Position numbers and translations under genes: made by a program
The notes under the pieces: model-generated
The model's database searches: none
What the model was told of the DNA's origin: nothing
What the model saw: the letters and a program-made list of their open reading frames with translations, nothing else
Origin: Spirulina sp. CCY15215
GTDB taxonomy: Bacteria > Cyanobacteriota > Cyanobacteriia > Cyanobacteriales > Spirulinaceae
Direction of reading: 5' to 3'
Length of the DNA: 64,000 nucleotides
NCBI RefSeq assembly: GCF_016888125.1
Contig: NZ_JACSWA010000599.1
Span: forward strand, 1-64,000
Shown: positions 44,378-52,771 of the stretch, in pieces
Layout: each line of letters opens with the position of its first letter
Position numbering within the stretch: position 1 is the stretch's first letter

Positions 44378-45289
44378 TTAGGCTTTACGACCCACCACAA
44401 TAAATGCTGAAGCCATGAAATAACCTCGCCAATCTGTGGGATTTTCCATTGCCAAACTATTCTCTCGAAAAAATTCTGGCATTTGCGCTTCTAATAGAGG
44501 TGGCAAACAATGATAGTGATAAAATAAGACCCGTACATTTTTAAAACCAACCTCCGCAAATTGTTCTTTTAAAACCAAGGGATTGTGAAGACGAGACAGC
44601 ACTTCATCATATCCAGGTTCATCTTGTTTGCCTTTTCGCAGGGGAGGTAAATCCATACGGAAAAACTGTTTTAACTCATTGATATTCTCTTCAAGGACTT
44701 GAGCTTCGTCTCCAGCCGAACGACTCAAAGCGTCTAGTTGAATTAAATCTTGGCTGAGAAACTCGTAAGAATAACGGTTGAGAGTAAAGAGAGAAAAAAG
44801 TTGATTCCGAGCCTCGATCGCTACGATTCCTCCTTCTTTGACACTATCGCGTAAATTGGTAATAGCATTAATATCTTCTGACTCGGGAATATGAGGAAAT
44901 ACGCCGATACAAATCGCAGCATCGAATGGCAAAGATTCTTTCTCACCCGAAATTTTAAACGATAAGGGGTTCAAGATACTGCCTTGCCAGATGCGATCGC
45001 TCGGAATGCCACTTTTAGCCAAAACTTTTTGCGCTTCTGCGACCATTTCCGGGGTTAAATCGAAACCATAGAGTTCGATGCGATCGTTGACCAATTCCCG
45101 TAGGAAAGATGCTGGACCACACCCCACATCAAGAACATTTTTGGCGTTAGTACTTAATAGTAACTGCCTCAATAAATCTCGATGAATAGGTGGATAGAGT
45201 GCGTTTTCTCCATAGTAATCTTGGTAATAGTTTTGACTCCAAGTGGAATAGCAAGATTTAATTGAGTCAAGGTAATCTTCACGAATCAT
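44378..45289 (-). CDS. Class I SAM-dependent methyltransferase
   Basis: This 303-residue protein has motif I NVLDVGCGPASFLREL, LYGFDLTPEMVAEAQ, and FDAAICIGVFPHIPESED. The C-terminal half (PPLRKGKQDEPGYDEV; FKNVRVLFYHYHCLPPL) resembles methyltransferases found with nonulosonate/amidino-sugar gene clusters. It follows the first amidotransferase gene after a 73-bp gap with no features. Substrate unknown. Confidence 0.88.
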   Translation of the reverse strand: MIREDYLDSIKSCYSTWSQNYYQDYYGENALYPPIHRDLLRQLLLSTNAKNVLDVGCGPASFLRELVNDRIELYGFDLTPEMVAEAQKVLAKSGIPSDRIWQGSILNPLSFKISGEKESLPFDAAICIGVFPHIPESEDINAITNLRDSVKEGGIVAIEARNQLFSLFTLNRYSYEFLSQDLIQLDALSRSAGDEAQVLEENINELKQFFRMDLPPLRKGKQDEPGYDEVLSRLHNPLVLKEQFAEVGFKNVRVLFYHYHCLPPLLEAQMPEFFRENSLAMENPTDWRGYFMASAFIVVGRKA

Positions 45290-45362
45290 AATCAGTATTA
45301 TTTGCTAATGAATAGTTCTTTAAGTTTGAGAATTTAAGGCCAGAATATGGTTTAAAATCAAC

Positions 45363-46637
45363 TCAATCCACATATCCTTTAATCCAGATTTGCCCTCGAT
45401 CTTCTCGCACTTCTTTAGATACTTTTGATGGAGTAATAGTAAACTGACATTCTTCTACTTTTTCTAAACGGACAGCATCTACACCTACATCGTTTTTGTG
45501 ATTAATAATTGAGTCTCGCAATTTCCACTTTCCCATTCCATTCTGTTGCCAAATTTGAGGATCTCGATACCGATTGACCCATTCCAAAATCTCTACTTCA
45601 CTCATACCAACCCATTGAGAAAAGATAGAAAAATCTTTGGGATAGCGTAATTGATATTGTTTGATTAACTGAATTCCTTCTTCTCGGGTCAGCCGTTTTA
45701 AGCGAATTTCCCGACAAGCATGATCCATTACTTTACCATAACCGTATTTGAGAAATTTAATGTAGTCATGCAAGCCACTATAGTGTATACAGTCTATATC
45801 ATTATAAGTATCAAAAGTTCGCTGCTGTAGTGCTGTTTCGTATTGGTATTTCGCGATCGCAAACTCATGTTGCTTTTTGGAGTCCCAACGAATGTAGTTG
45901 CTCAGATAAATACCGCGCACGCCGACTTTTTCTAAATCCTTATCGTGAGGATAAATAAACTGATGAATATCTGCCTCAGTAATTCTTTCAGCTTCGTCAA
46001 CTAAATCTTCAGCTTCGTCAACTAAATCTTCAGCTTCCCAACCCATCAAATCGTGTTCTTTGCGATATTTTCGAGTCATTTCCACTTCATCTAAATGGGA
46101 AAACATTCCCACTTGATCGCATCCTTGATGTACCCCCCAAATAATTAAAGGGATTTTTAATTTTACGGCAGTTTGTACGGGATAAACCGTTTGTCCGGCT
46201 AGACAATGCCAGTAAATACTTCCGAGCTTTTTAATGGTCGATTTCGTAATCTTTTGGACTGTTTGACGACCGATTGCCATCATGATTAAGTCACAATTAA
46301 ATAAAGTCCGGAGATAGGCAAGATTTCTCAATCCTTGCTGAGTATTGTAGTGTTTATTATAAGTGACGAGCAAGGGATTCATCCCATAAATATTTTTGAC
46401 GACATGAAGAATAAAATAGGTATCTCGAGCGCCACTTACCGGAACAATACAGTCATAGATACGATGAGATGAACTCCGATAATTGTCCAATATCCTTTTG
46501 AGTTTTTGGCTTCTGTCTTCCCAGTTTAAGATATCTTTTTCTTCGTGAATCCGACAGCCGCTACAAACCCCTGCTTCATCAAAGGTCAAGTGAAGTGGGT
46601 GATTTCCTGGATACAAACATCGAGTGCAGTATTTCAA
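45363..46637 (-). CDS. N-acetyl-sugar amidotransferase (WbuX/PseA-like), altered P-loop
   Basis: This 424-residue protein has four N-terminal cysteines (4, 7, 25, 28; CTRCLYP...CSGC) typical of the WbuX/WbpG/PseA family. These enzymes use ATP and ammonia to turn an acetamido group into acetamidino. The PP-loop reads SGARDT (68-73) instead of SGGKDS, so two key residues differ. A 21-bp tandem repeat duplicates seven acidic residues. Its ATG overlaps the hisF stop as ATGA, so it is coupled to the ammonia-supplying pair. It may be a diverged or weakened paralogue of the other two copies. Confidence 0.88.
   Translation of the reverse strand: MKYCTRCLYPGNHPLHLTFDEAGVCSGCRIHEEKDILNWEDRSQKLKRILDNYRSSSHRIYDCIVPVSGARDTYFILHVVKNIYGMNPLLVTYNKHYNTQQGLRNLAYLRTLFNCDLIMMAIGRQTVQKITKSTIKKLGSIYWHCLAGQTVYPVQTAVKLKIPLIIWGVHQGCDQVGMFSHLDEVEMTRKYRKEHDLMGWEAEDLVDEAEDLVDEAERITEADIHQFIYPHDKDLEKVGVRGIYLSNYIRWDSKKQHEFAIAKYQYETALQQRTFDTYNDIDCIHYSGLHDYIKFLKYGYGKVMDHACREIRLKRLTREEGIQLIKQYQLRYPKDFSIFSQWVGMSEVEILEWVNRYRDPQIWQQNGMGKWKLRDSIINHKNDVGVDAVRLEKVEECQFTITPSKVSKEVREDRGQIWIKGYVD
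45989..46037 (-). repeat. 21-bp tandem repeat (2.3 copies) inside the amidotransferase gene
   Basis: The unit CAGCTTCGTCAACTAAATCTT occurs perfectly twice (45989-46009 and 46010-46030), then CAGCTTC. On the coding strand it repeats Glu-Ala-Glu-Asp-Leu-Val-Asp, keeps the frame and lengthens a helix by seven residues. Confidence 0.95.
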
Positions 46638-47506
46638 ATAACCTCCTTGGGATAAAACTCAAACCGAAGATTTTCAAGGTAATCATCTGTTTTCTTGGCA
46701 AGTCTACCATTGTCATCAAACAGACAATCTCGATAATTCGCGTAACTATCTAAGCGAACATTAATATTGGTATTTTCTAAATAAGCCTTTGTTGTAATAA
46801 TACTGTGTTCGCTAAAATGGAAAAAGTTAGCTGCGGCAACAGCAGAAACATTTTCAATACGAGCCGCTTCTACAAAGTGTTGTGGATGCCCGACACCGCC
46901 GCAAACAATAACAGGTACAGAAACAACATTAGCCACTTTTTCAATTACTTCTAGATCGTATCCCTCTTGACAGCCATCGCGATCGATAGAATTGAGAAAA
47001 ATCTCGCCAGCACCGAGACTTTCCACTTGTTTTGCCCAATTCCAAGGTGAAAAACCGGTTGGTTTTCTGCCCGAGTTAGTAAAGACTTCATACTCGCCAT
47101 CTTGATTGCGTTTCATATCAATAGAAACAATGATACATTGACAGCCAAATACGCGAGCAGCTTCTGTAATTACTGTAGGATTGGCAATAGCTATCTGGTT
47201 AATGGCAATTTTATCGGCTCCAGCTTGGACTAAAGCTCGAATATCTGAGATAGTTTTAATGCCACCACCAATAGCAAGAGGAACAAATCCATAACGAGAG
47301 ATGCGAGACACCATTTCTAGATTGGGCGATCGCTTGTTTGGAGTTGCATCAATATCTAGCAGAACAATTTCATCAACTCCCCAACTATTGAGAAATTCCA
47401 CCGCGATTTCTGGTCGTCCTATGGGCAAATATTGTTTGAAGTTAATACTCTGGACGACAATCCCATTTTTAATAACTAGACAGGCAATTAATCTTTTATT
47501 GAGCAT
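46634..47506 (-). CDS. hisF: HisF-like ammonia-channel subunit (WbuZ/HisF2)
   Basis: This 290-residue TIM barrel has LVQAGADKIAIN, VSIDMKR with Asp130 kept, and AIGGGIKT. Residue 11, the catalytic Asp of true imidazole glycerol phosphate synthase (D11), is Val here (RLIACLVIKNG). It cannot be expected to do the histidine reaction. This fits the HisF2/WbuZ group, which forms an ammonia tunnel between HisH and an amidotransferase. It overlaps the first amidotransferase gene by 4 bp and follows hisH by 20 bp. The roughly 35-residue C-terminal tail is longer than in HisF. Confidence 0.92.
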   Translation of the reverse strand: MLNKRLIACLVIKNGIVVQSINFKQYLPIGRPEIAVEFLNSWGVDEIVLLDIDATPNKRSPNLEMVSRISRYGFVPLAIGGGIKTISDIRALVQAGADKIAINQIAIANPTVITEAARVFGCQCIIVSIDMKRNQDGEYEVFTNSGRKPTGFSPWNWAKQVESLGAGEIFLNSIDRDGCQEGYDLEVIEKVANVVSVPVIVCGGVGHPQHFVEAARIENVSAVAAANFFHFSEHSIITTKAYLENTNINVRLDSYANYRDCLFDDNGRLAKKTDDYLENLRFEFYPKEVI

Positions 47507-47526
47507 TTATATCTCCCGTTCTCTTC

Positions 47527-48156
47527 TTAAGAAGATTCAACATAGTTGAGAAAATTACGGAGTAATCTTAATCCTTTTACTTGACTTTTTTCTGGGTGAA
47601 ATTGAGTAGCAAAAATATTATCGCATTGAATGGCTGAAATGATTTCTCTTCCATATTGACATTTAGCTATAACATAGCGATTGTCACAAATAAGCTGGTA
47701 GCTATGATCGAAATAATAGCTGCTGTAAGAATCAATACGATTAAACAAAGGAACTGGTTTAACAATCTCGATCGCATTCCAACCGACATGGGGTAAGCGA
47801 ATTCCTTCTTCAACTTCTATCTTGATAACATGACCCGGAATCCAATTTAATCCCTCAGAATAGCACATTTCTACGGAACTTTCAGCAAGTAATTGCATTC
47901 CCAAACAAATACCTAAAAAGGGTTTTTTCTCATGGAGGACACCCTCGCTGAGAATATCGATAAGATCGCGCTGGCGCAAGTTTTCCATCGCTTCGCCAAA
48001 AGCCCCTACCCCTGGTAAAATATAAGCATCAAAGTGAGGAATGTCGTCTTGGCAATCGGACACAGTTGCCGAATAACCAAGAAATTCTAGGGCATTTTTG
48101 ACCGATTGTAAGTTGCCCATCCCATAATCTATTATAAGAACTTTTTTCTGAGTCAC
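47527..48156 (-). CDS. hisH: HisH-like glutamine amidotransferase (WbuY/HisH2)
   Basis: This is a class I glutaminase of about 209 residues from GTG 48156 (a TTG at 48174 is also in frame). The Cys nucleophile is in PFLGICLGMQLL and the His-Glu pair in ATQFHPEKS. PGVGAFGEAM provides the oxyanion-strand region. It hydrolyses glutamine and passes ammonia to the HisF-like barrel. In glycan loci this pair serves a WbuX-type amidotransferase. It lies 21 bp after one amidotransferase gene and 20 bp before hisF, an operon arrangement repeated in O-antigen clusters of gamma-proteobacteria. Confidence 0.92.
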   Translation of the reverse strand: MTQKKVLIIDYGMGNLQSVKNALEFLGYSATVSDCQDDIPHFDAYILPGVGAFGEAMENLRQRDLIDILSEGVLHEKKPFLGICLGMQLLAESSVEMCYSEGLNWIPGHVIKIEVEEGIRLPHVGWNAIEIVKPVPLFNRIDSYSSYYFDHSYQLICDNRYVIAKCQYGREIISAIQCDNIFATQFHPEKSQVKGLRLLRNFLNYVESS

Positions 48157-48177
48157 GGTTCCAATTTCTTCCAATTT

Positions 48178-49305
48178 TCATTGAATTTTATATTTTAACT
48201 GCCAATTTCCTAAATCATCTCTTTCCCAAAGATCGAGATTGCGATAGGATTCAGTGACCTCCCAAAACAAGTCTTCACTGACTTCAATGTAGTTGCAAAA
48301 GGCTTTGATATAGCGATCTGCACATTTTCCGTCATACTTTCTGACCAGTTCGAGTCCTTCCTCTCTTGTCATCATTCCATTACGAATAGCACCACTGACT
48401 TGTTCGGTGACTTTACCAAATCCAAATTTAAAGTATTTGAGCATCTGGTTGACATGAATAAAATCATCGTCTAAGGCATCAAAATTATTAATTTGTCCCA
48501 TATCTTCGGGAATCGCATCTTGCCCTTCTCGTATTTGCATGCCATGTTCGATTGCAATTCGGGAGTTAACATAATCATTAAAATCCCGTATATAGTAGCC
48601 CAAATAAACTAATCTTAAATTTGTTCGCTCCATCTCTTCATCAGAGGGATACCGATACCAATACAAATCTTTTTCCTCAATGCCTTGTGCTTCTAAAAGC
48701 GGTTTGATATCACCTCCTTTCAAGGTATTGTTATATTTCATGCGATTGGCATTGCCATCTAACGAGCCTCCCGCACTTCCCCAGCTGAGTGCCGGGTTCT
48801 CTCCGAGAAAAATTAGGGGAATGTTATAAGCAACTGCAATGCGTGGGACAGAAGCATACAACGCTAACTCTGTAGATTTACACCAATTGCCAAATTTCAA
48901 AAAACCATGTCTCATCAAGGCTTTCCAATTTTTTGGGGCCGGACCGACTACAATCGTATCGAATCCGAGATCAACGAGATTGGCAAGATTAGCGGCACCT
49001 CGTTCTGTTTGTTGATCGGGAGGATAAGCACAGGAGACGAGTAAAGGTTTGAGTCCCAGTTCGTCGCGAGCATATAAAGATTGGCGATGGCTATCTTTCC
49101 CGCCACTAACACCAATAATACAATCGTAGCCAGATTTACTATGCTGTTTGCCCCATTCGGCAATTTCGGCAATTTCTTGGCGGCGACTTGCCCAATCGAT
49201 CTCGTCTATGGTTTCGGCATAACGACAGGGCAAGCAAATTCCTTCTTCATCAAAAATACAATCGGGTCTTGTATCGGGTTCGGCGCATTTTTGGCAAAAT
49301 TTCAT
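48178..49305 (-). CDS. N-acetyl-sugar amidotransferase (WbuX/PseA-like), second copy
   Basis: This 375-residue protein has Cys 4, 7, 24 and 27 (CQKCAEPDTRP...CLPC) and an intact PP-loop SGGKDS (67-72). The middle region GENPALSWGSAGGSLDG is the usual acceptor-site region of the family. This is the copy placed directly before hisH-hisF and the most likely to receive their ammonia. It would form an acetamidino group on a nonulosonic or aminouronic sugar. The other copies share its architecture but are not close duplicates. Confidence 0.92.
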   Translation of the reverse strand: MKFCQKCAEPDTRPDCIFDEEGICLPCRYAETIDEIDWASRRQEIAEIAEWGKQHSKSGYDCIIGVSGGKDSHRQSLYARDELGLKPLLVSCAYPPDQQTERGAANLANLVDLGFDTIVVGPAPKNWKALMRHGFLKFGNWCKSTELALYASVPRIAVAYNIPLIFLGENPALSWGSAGGSLDGNANRMKYNNTLKGGDIKPLLEAQGIEEKDLYWYRYPSDEEMERTNLRLVYLGYYIRDFNDYVNSRIAIEHGMQIREGQDAIPEDMGQINNFDALDDDFIHVNQMLKYFKFGFGKVTEQVSGAIRNGMMTREEGLELVRKYDGKCADRYIKAFCNYIEVSEDLFWEVTESYRNLDLWERDDLGNWQLKYKIQ

Positions 49306-49317
49306 ACTTCTTTGTTC

Positions 49318-49848
49318 CTACCCATTAAATAGAGCCATGTAAACGATATCAACTTCTTGTTCTTCCCAAAGATAGTGACGCAAGCGACGACCTTCTTCAA
49401 CCATTCCTGCTTTTTTCATCAGAGAAAGCATGGGAATATTGGAGGCGATCGCACCTGCTGTTACCTTACGAAGTTTTAAGCGATCGAGCAAGTAGCTACA
49501 GAGAATCTTCCAGACTTCGAGCCCGTAACCCTGTCCCCAAAGGTTTTTTTCGCCAATCATAATCCCAATATCGGCAATTTTGTTGTGGGTATCGATATAG
49601 GCATTGGCATTGCCGATATGTCCTAATTCGCGATCGCGACTGACGATTGCCCAAAAATAATGAGGAGTTCCGATAAAAGACCTATAGTAATTTTGGCAAG
49701 ATTCAAGAGAATGATTGACATGGCGTTGTTCGCTGTAACGCATAACAATTGGATCGTTGAGCCAATCAACATAGCGAGGGGTACAATATTGTTGACTAAA
49801 TGGTATGAGTTGCAAGCGTTCGGTTTCGAGAATTTTGGATTCAGCCAT
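49318..49848 (-). CDS. GNAT-family N-acetyltransferase
   Basis: This protein is 176 residues from the ATG at 49848 (a Met nine codons upstream gives a longer frame but overlaps the preceding gene more). ETERLQLIPF is the usual beginning of RimJ/PseH-like GNATs. GLEVWKILCSYLL and MLSLMKKAGMVEEGRRLRHY are the acetyl-CoA-binding and terminal motifs. In an amino-sugar nonulosonate cluster it probably N-acetylates a 4-amino group, as PseH does. It overlaps the upstream gene by 8 bp. Confidence 0.88.
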   Translation of the reverse strand: MAESKILETERLQLIPFSQQYCTPRYVDWLNDPIVMRYSEQRHVNHSLESCQNYYRSFIGTPHYFWAIVSRDRELGHIGNANAYIDTHNKIADIGIMIGEKNLWGQGYGLEVWKILCSYLLDRLKLRKVTAGAIASNIPMLSLMKKAGMVEEGRRLRHYLWEEQEVDIVYMALFNG

Positions 49849-50983
49849 AAACAATAGGGAACGGTGCAGAGACAAGAGAACTGAGTCGTTGTTTCAGCCA
49901 ATTGATGGTGCGATCGCAACAGTTCTGGGGGAGTCCAATTGCCTCCTTTTCTAGGTTATCTGAAGATAATAATCGCGTCAGAGTGGGAACGATCTCTGCC
50001 CTGCGAGTGAGAACGGGAATCGTTCCCGATGCTGTTACCGCACACCATTCTTTTTCGCTGCTTCGAGGCAGAATTGCTACCGTTGGTCGCCCTAATAAGG
50101 TGGCTTCGAGAAGTAAACTCGAAGTCATGCCAACAACAAGATCGGCTGTGTAAATCAGTTCTAAGGGAGAGCCACCCTCGCTAATACAATCGAAGCGCTC
50201 TAAGTAGAAAGCAAGTTCTTGGCGAGTGTTTTTGGGATGCAGGCGTAAAACTCGATAGGGATGAGGAATGAGGCGATCGCTCCCTCGCAAAAATTCTTCG
50301 AGTACAATTTCCGTTCTTTTATTCTGTTTTCCATCTCCTATTAGGGTATATTCGGCAGATCTCCGATATTGCTCATCCTTAAGCCCTCGAGAGACCTCAG
50401 CAACAAATACGACAATGGGTTGACGAGTAGGAACTTCAGGGAAGATACTCGCTCTCAAAACGGATCGGCCAACACTATCAAGATGAATTCTCGTTTGGCG
50501 AACAGTATCGTAATAAGGATGACCGCAAACAACTGCCTGGGTGCTTGAATATCCCAAAGCAATGTAGGCTTGGCGCGTTGCTTCATCGGGTACGAGTAGG
50601 TAATCTGGAACATGGGTCAAAGGGCGATCGCTGCGTCCGCGAAAGCGTTCTGCTGCATTGCTAGGGGCATCGACAACCCCAAGACTTTTGATTCCAAGCT
50701 CCCGAGCGGCACTCACCAATAATAATCCTAGAGTATCGCGATTTTCAGCCGTACCCACCACCAGCAGTCGAGGAGCAAACGTGATTAACAGTTCTCTCGG
50801 GTTGAGGTTGGGAGGGATGGGCGCAGGGGCAAGGCTTCTCCCGCGCAAGTATGAACCAGCCGTGCCGCCAACAAATAATTGCACCTGCCATTTCTCCAAG
50901 AGAAATCTTTCCATCAGAGGAGCAATATAGTTTGCCGCCCCTGGGTCTTCAACGTAGATGAGCAGATCGATAGATTGAGGCAT
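49841..50983 (-). CDS. GT-B-fold protein of uncertain function (NeuC/glycosyltransferase-like)
   Basis: This protein is 380 residues from the ATG at 50983. It begins IDLLIYVEDPGAANYIAPL, has CGHPYYD in the middle and ADLVVGMTSSLLLEATLLGRPTVAIL near the end. That glycine-rich, Ser-Ser-x-x-x-E pattern is typical of GT-B proteins such as hydrolysing 2-epimerases (NeuC) and capsule transferases. RLHPKNTRQE supplies a basic helix for phosphate binding. It may hydrolyse UDP-sugar for NeuB or transfer the finished sugar. I do not recognise the exact family. Confidence 0.6.
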   Translation of the reverse strand: MPQSIDLLIYVEDPGAANYIAPLMERFLLEKWQVQLFVGGTAGSYLRGRSLAPAPIPPNLNPRELLITFAPRLLVVGTAENRDTLGLLLVSAARELGIKSLGVVDAPSNAAERFRGRSDRPLTHVPDYLLVPDEATRQAYIALGYSSTQAVVCGHPYYDTVRQTRIHLDSVGRSVLRASIFPEVPTRQPIVVFVAEVSRGLKDEQYRRSAEYTLIGDGKQNKRTEIVLEEFLRGSDRLIPHPYRVLRLHPKNTRQELAFYLERFDCISEGGSPLELIYTADLVVGMTSSLLLEATLLGRPTVAILPRSSEKEWCAVTASGTIPVLTRRAEIVPTLTRLLSSDNLEKEAIGLPQNCCDRTINWLKQRLSSLVSAPFPIVYG

Positions 50984-50986
50984 CAA

Positions 50987-52015
50987 TTAGAACGAACTCA
51001 TTTCAACAACACTGCCATTGGTCTTTGCCGATCGTACAACCGCTTCGACAACTTTTGCGGTTTGCAAAGCAGATTCTCCTGAAGAATACAATGGTACTCT
51101 TTCACTGAGAGCGGCGGCTAAATTCTCATACATTCGATACAACGCTTGACCGACAGTGGATTCAATCTTCCGAGGGCGATCGTGGGCAATTTCTCCCGCG
51201 TTTCTGATGGCACGATTGCCCGATAGAGGGTAAAAGAACAGATTCAATCCTTCGTTCAAAATACTCAAACGACCGCGATCGCCCCAAAAATCAAACCCAA
51301 TTTCTCGGTAATGTTGGAAATCAAGGGGGCAAAAATCAAGAGAGACCCCATCATTCAACCAGATTGTAAATGGGACGTTAGCATCTCCTGCGATCGGGAG
51401 CCGCCGATCGGGTTTCCAATTGCCATTAGCACGGACTCTCGCAATTTCCCCAAATAACATCCGGATAAAATCAATAACATGAGTGCCATTATTGTAAAAA
51501 CCATTGCCGTAAACGCCAAAACCCCCTTGTAGGCGACCCATGAGTTCGCTTAGTTTTCCTTCTGCTAGTTGGTAAAAGGTTTTATCCCCTCGCCGCCAAA
51601 GATTGACTTGGACTAATATATTTCTTTCGCGACATTGCTCTAAAAATTTTTCTCCTGCCTCTAAGGTTAAACCCAGAGGTTTTTCCACGACAATCCCGAG
51701 CAGATCTGGCAATTTTTCGATAATTTCACCTCTCGCATCCGGTGGCGTGGCAATAATGGCAACTTCGGGGCGATCGCGTTGAATCAGTTCCTCAATGCTG
51801 GGAAAAACACCTTCAATTTGCCATCTTTGGCGGGCGAGTTCTCGCTGGGAGGGCGAAGGATCGACAACTGCCGTCCAATCAAAGTTCGGGCAATCTTGGA
51901 GAACTTGGGCGTGGGTTGCATAGGGATAGTAACGAGCCATCAGGGGATCGTCAGCATACCCCGCTCCAATCTTACCGAAGCCGATTAAAGCGGTTTTCCA
52001 AATCGGGACGTTCAC
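50987..52015 (-). CDS. Gfo/Idh/MocA-family oxidoreductase
   Basis: This 342-residue protein has the NAD(P)-binding start ALIGFGKIGAGYADD (about residues 10-24), PEVAIIATPPDAR, and VEKPLGLTLEAGE (the catalytic E-K-P signature). NGTHVIDFIRMLFG follows as the conserved region of the alpha/beta domain. Members oxidise or reduce sugar hydroxyls, for example on NDP-sugars. It overlaps the cytidylyltransferase gene by 4 bp (ATGA). In similar clusters it accompanies a DegT aminotransferase to make amino sugars. Confidence 0.92.
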   Translation of the reverse strand: MNVPIWKTALIGFGKIGAGYADDPLMARYYPYATHAQVLQDCPNFDWTAVVDPSPSQRELARQRWQIEGVFPSIEELIQRDRPEVAIIATPPDARGEIIEKLPDLLGIVVEKPLGLTLEAGEKFLEQCRERNILVQVNLWRRGDKTFYQLAEGKLSELMGRLQGGFGVYGNGFYNNGTHVIDFIRMLFGEIARVRANGNWKPDRRLPIAGDANVPFTIWLNDGVSLDFCPLDFQHYREIGFDFWGDRGRLSILNEGLNLFFYPLSGNRAIRNAGEIAHDRPRKIESTVGQALYRMYENLAAALSERVPLYSSGESALQTAKVVEAVVRSAKTNGSVVEMSSF

Positions 52016-52770
52016 GTTGACTTTTCTCTCTCTCTAGCGGGTTTCTCGATACACTGGCGATTGATATCGAGCAGACTGGGATTTTTGTGCAACAACGAGA
52101 TAATTTTCCCTACGCCAAATCGATCTCCATATTGAGGTTCTAGTAGCCGATAGATTTCTCTGATGAAATGAAGATCTTCTGGATAATCGAGTTGGAATCG
52201 GTAATCGGGAGCGTGCCAGGGAGAAGGTGCAAACAGATGAAAGATACGATATCGTTCGGGATGTTCGTAGAAATAGAGCGAAACGTGCTCGCGTACTGCT
52301 GAATCGGTGATGGTTTTGGATATCTCCTCTAAGTCAGATAACCGATAAACTTGCACGTCGATCCCCATCGGAAAAGACAATTTTTTCACATTAGCTACCA
52401 CGTCGCACTCATTTTCCAAAAATGTTGTCACTCCCCAATCAATAATTTCCGGATCGAGGAGAATGCTATCGCCAGTAATTTCGACCACAATATCGGAGTT
52501 CATTTGCCTTTGAGCGCCCACAACTCTAGCGAGAACATCCTCTTCGCTGCCGCGATAAACCGGAAGATTTTGTTCTGCTCCCCATTGTTCTAGCGGATCG
52601 TCGGCAGGATTGGTTGAAGTCGCTAGAATAATCCCATTCAGGCTTTGAGCCTGTCGCAAGCGACGCAATAAACGAGTTAGAGCGGGTTGACCGCCAATAT
52701 CTGCCAGAACCTTACCGGGCAAACGAGAGGAAGACATTCGCGCTTCGATACTGGCAATAATACGAGACAT
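52012..52770 (-). CDS. SpsF/NeuA-type cytidylyltransferase
   Basis: This 252-residue protein has the CTP-binding start ASIEARMSSSRLPGKVLADI and later VEITGDSILLDPEIID. LDYPEDLHFIREIY is the C-terminal motif of the SpsF/NeuA/KdsB family. These enzymes make CMP-activated nonulosonates or other CDP/CMP sugars. The window also has the end of a NeuB-like gene, so CMP-nonulosonate synthesis is the best guess. It lies 1 bp from the DegT gene and overlaps the oxidoreductase gene, a tight operon. Confidence 0.9.
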   Translation of the reverse strand: MSRIIASIEARMSSSRLPGKVLADIGGQPALTRLLRRLRQAQSLNGIILATSTNPADDPLEQWGAEQNLPVYRGSEEDVLARVVGAQRQMNSDIVVEITGDSILLDPEIIDWGVTTFLENECDVVANVKKLSFPMGIDVQVYRLSDLEEISKTITDSAVREHVSLYFYEHPERYRIFHLFAPSPWHAPDYRFQLDYPEDLHFIREIYRLLEPQYGDRFGVGKIISLLHKNPSLLDINRQCIEKPAREREKST

Positions 52771-52771
52771 C

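Noticed and set aside
46634-48156. Histidine biosynthesis genes hisH and hisF
   Set aside because: The HisF-like protein lacks Asp11 and the pair is embedded with sugar amidotransferases, so it belongs to amidino-sugar synthesis.
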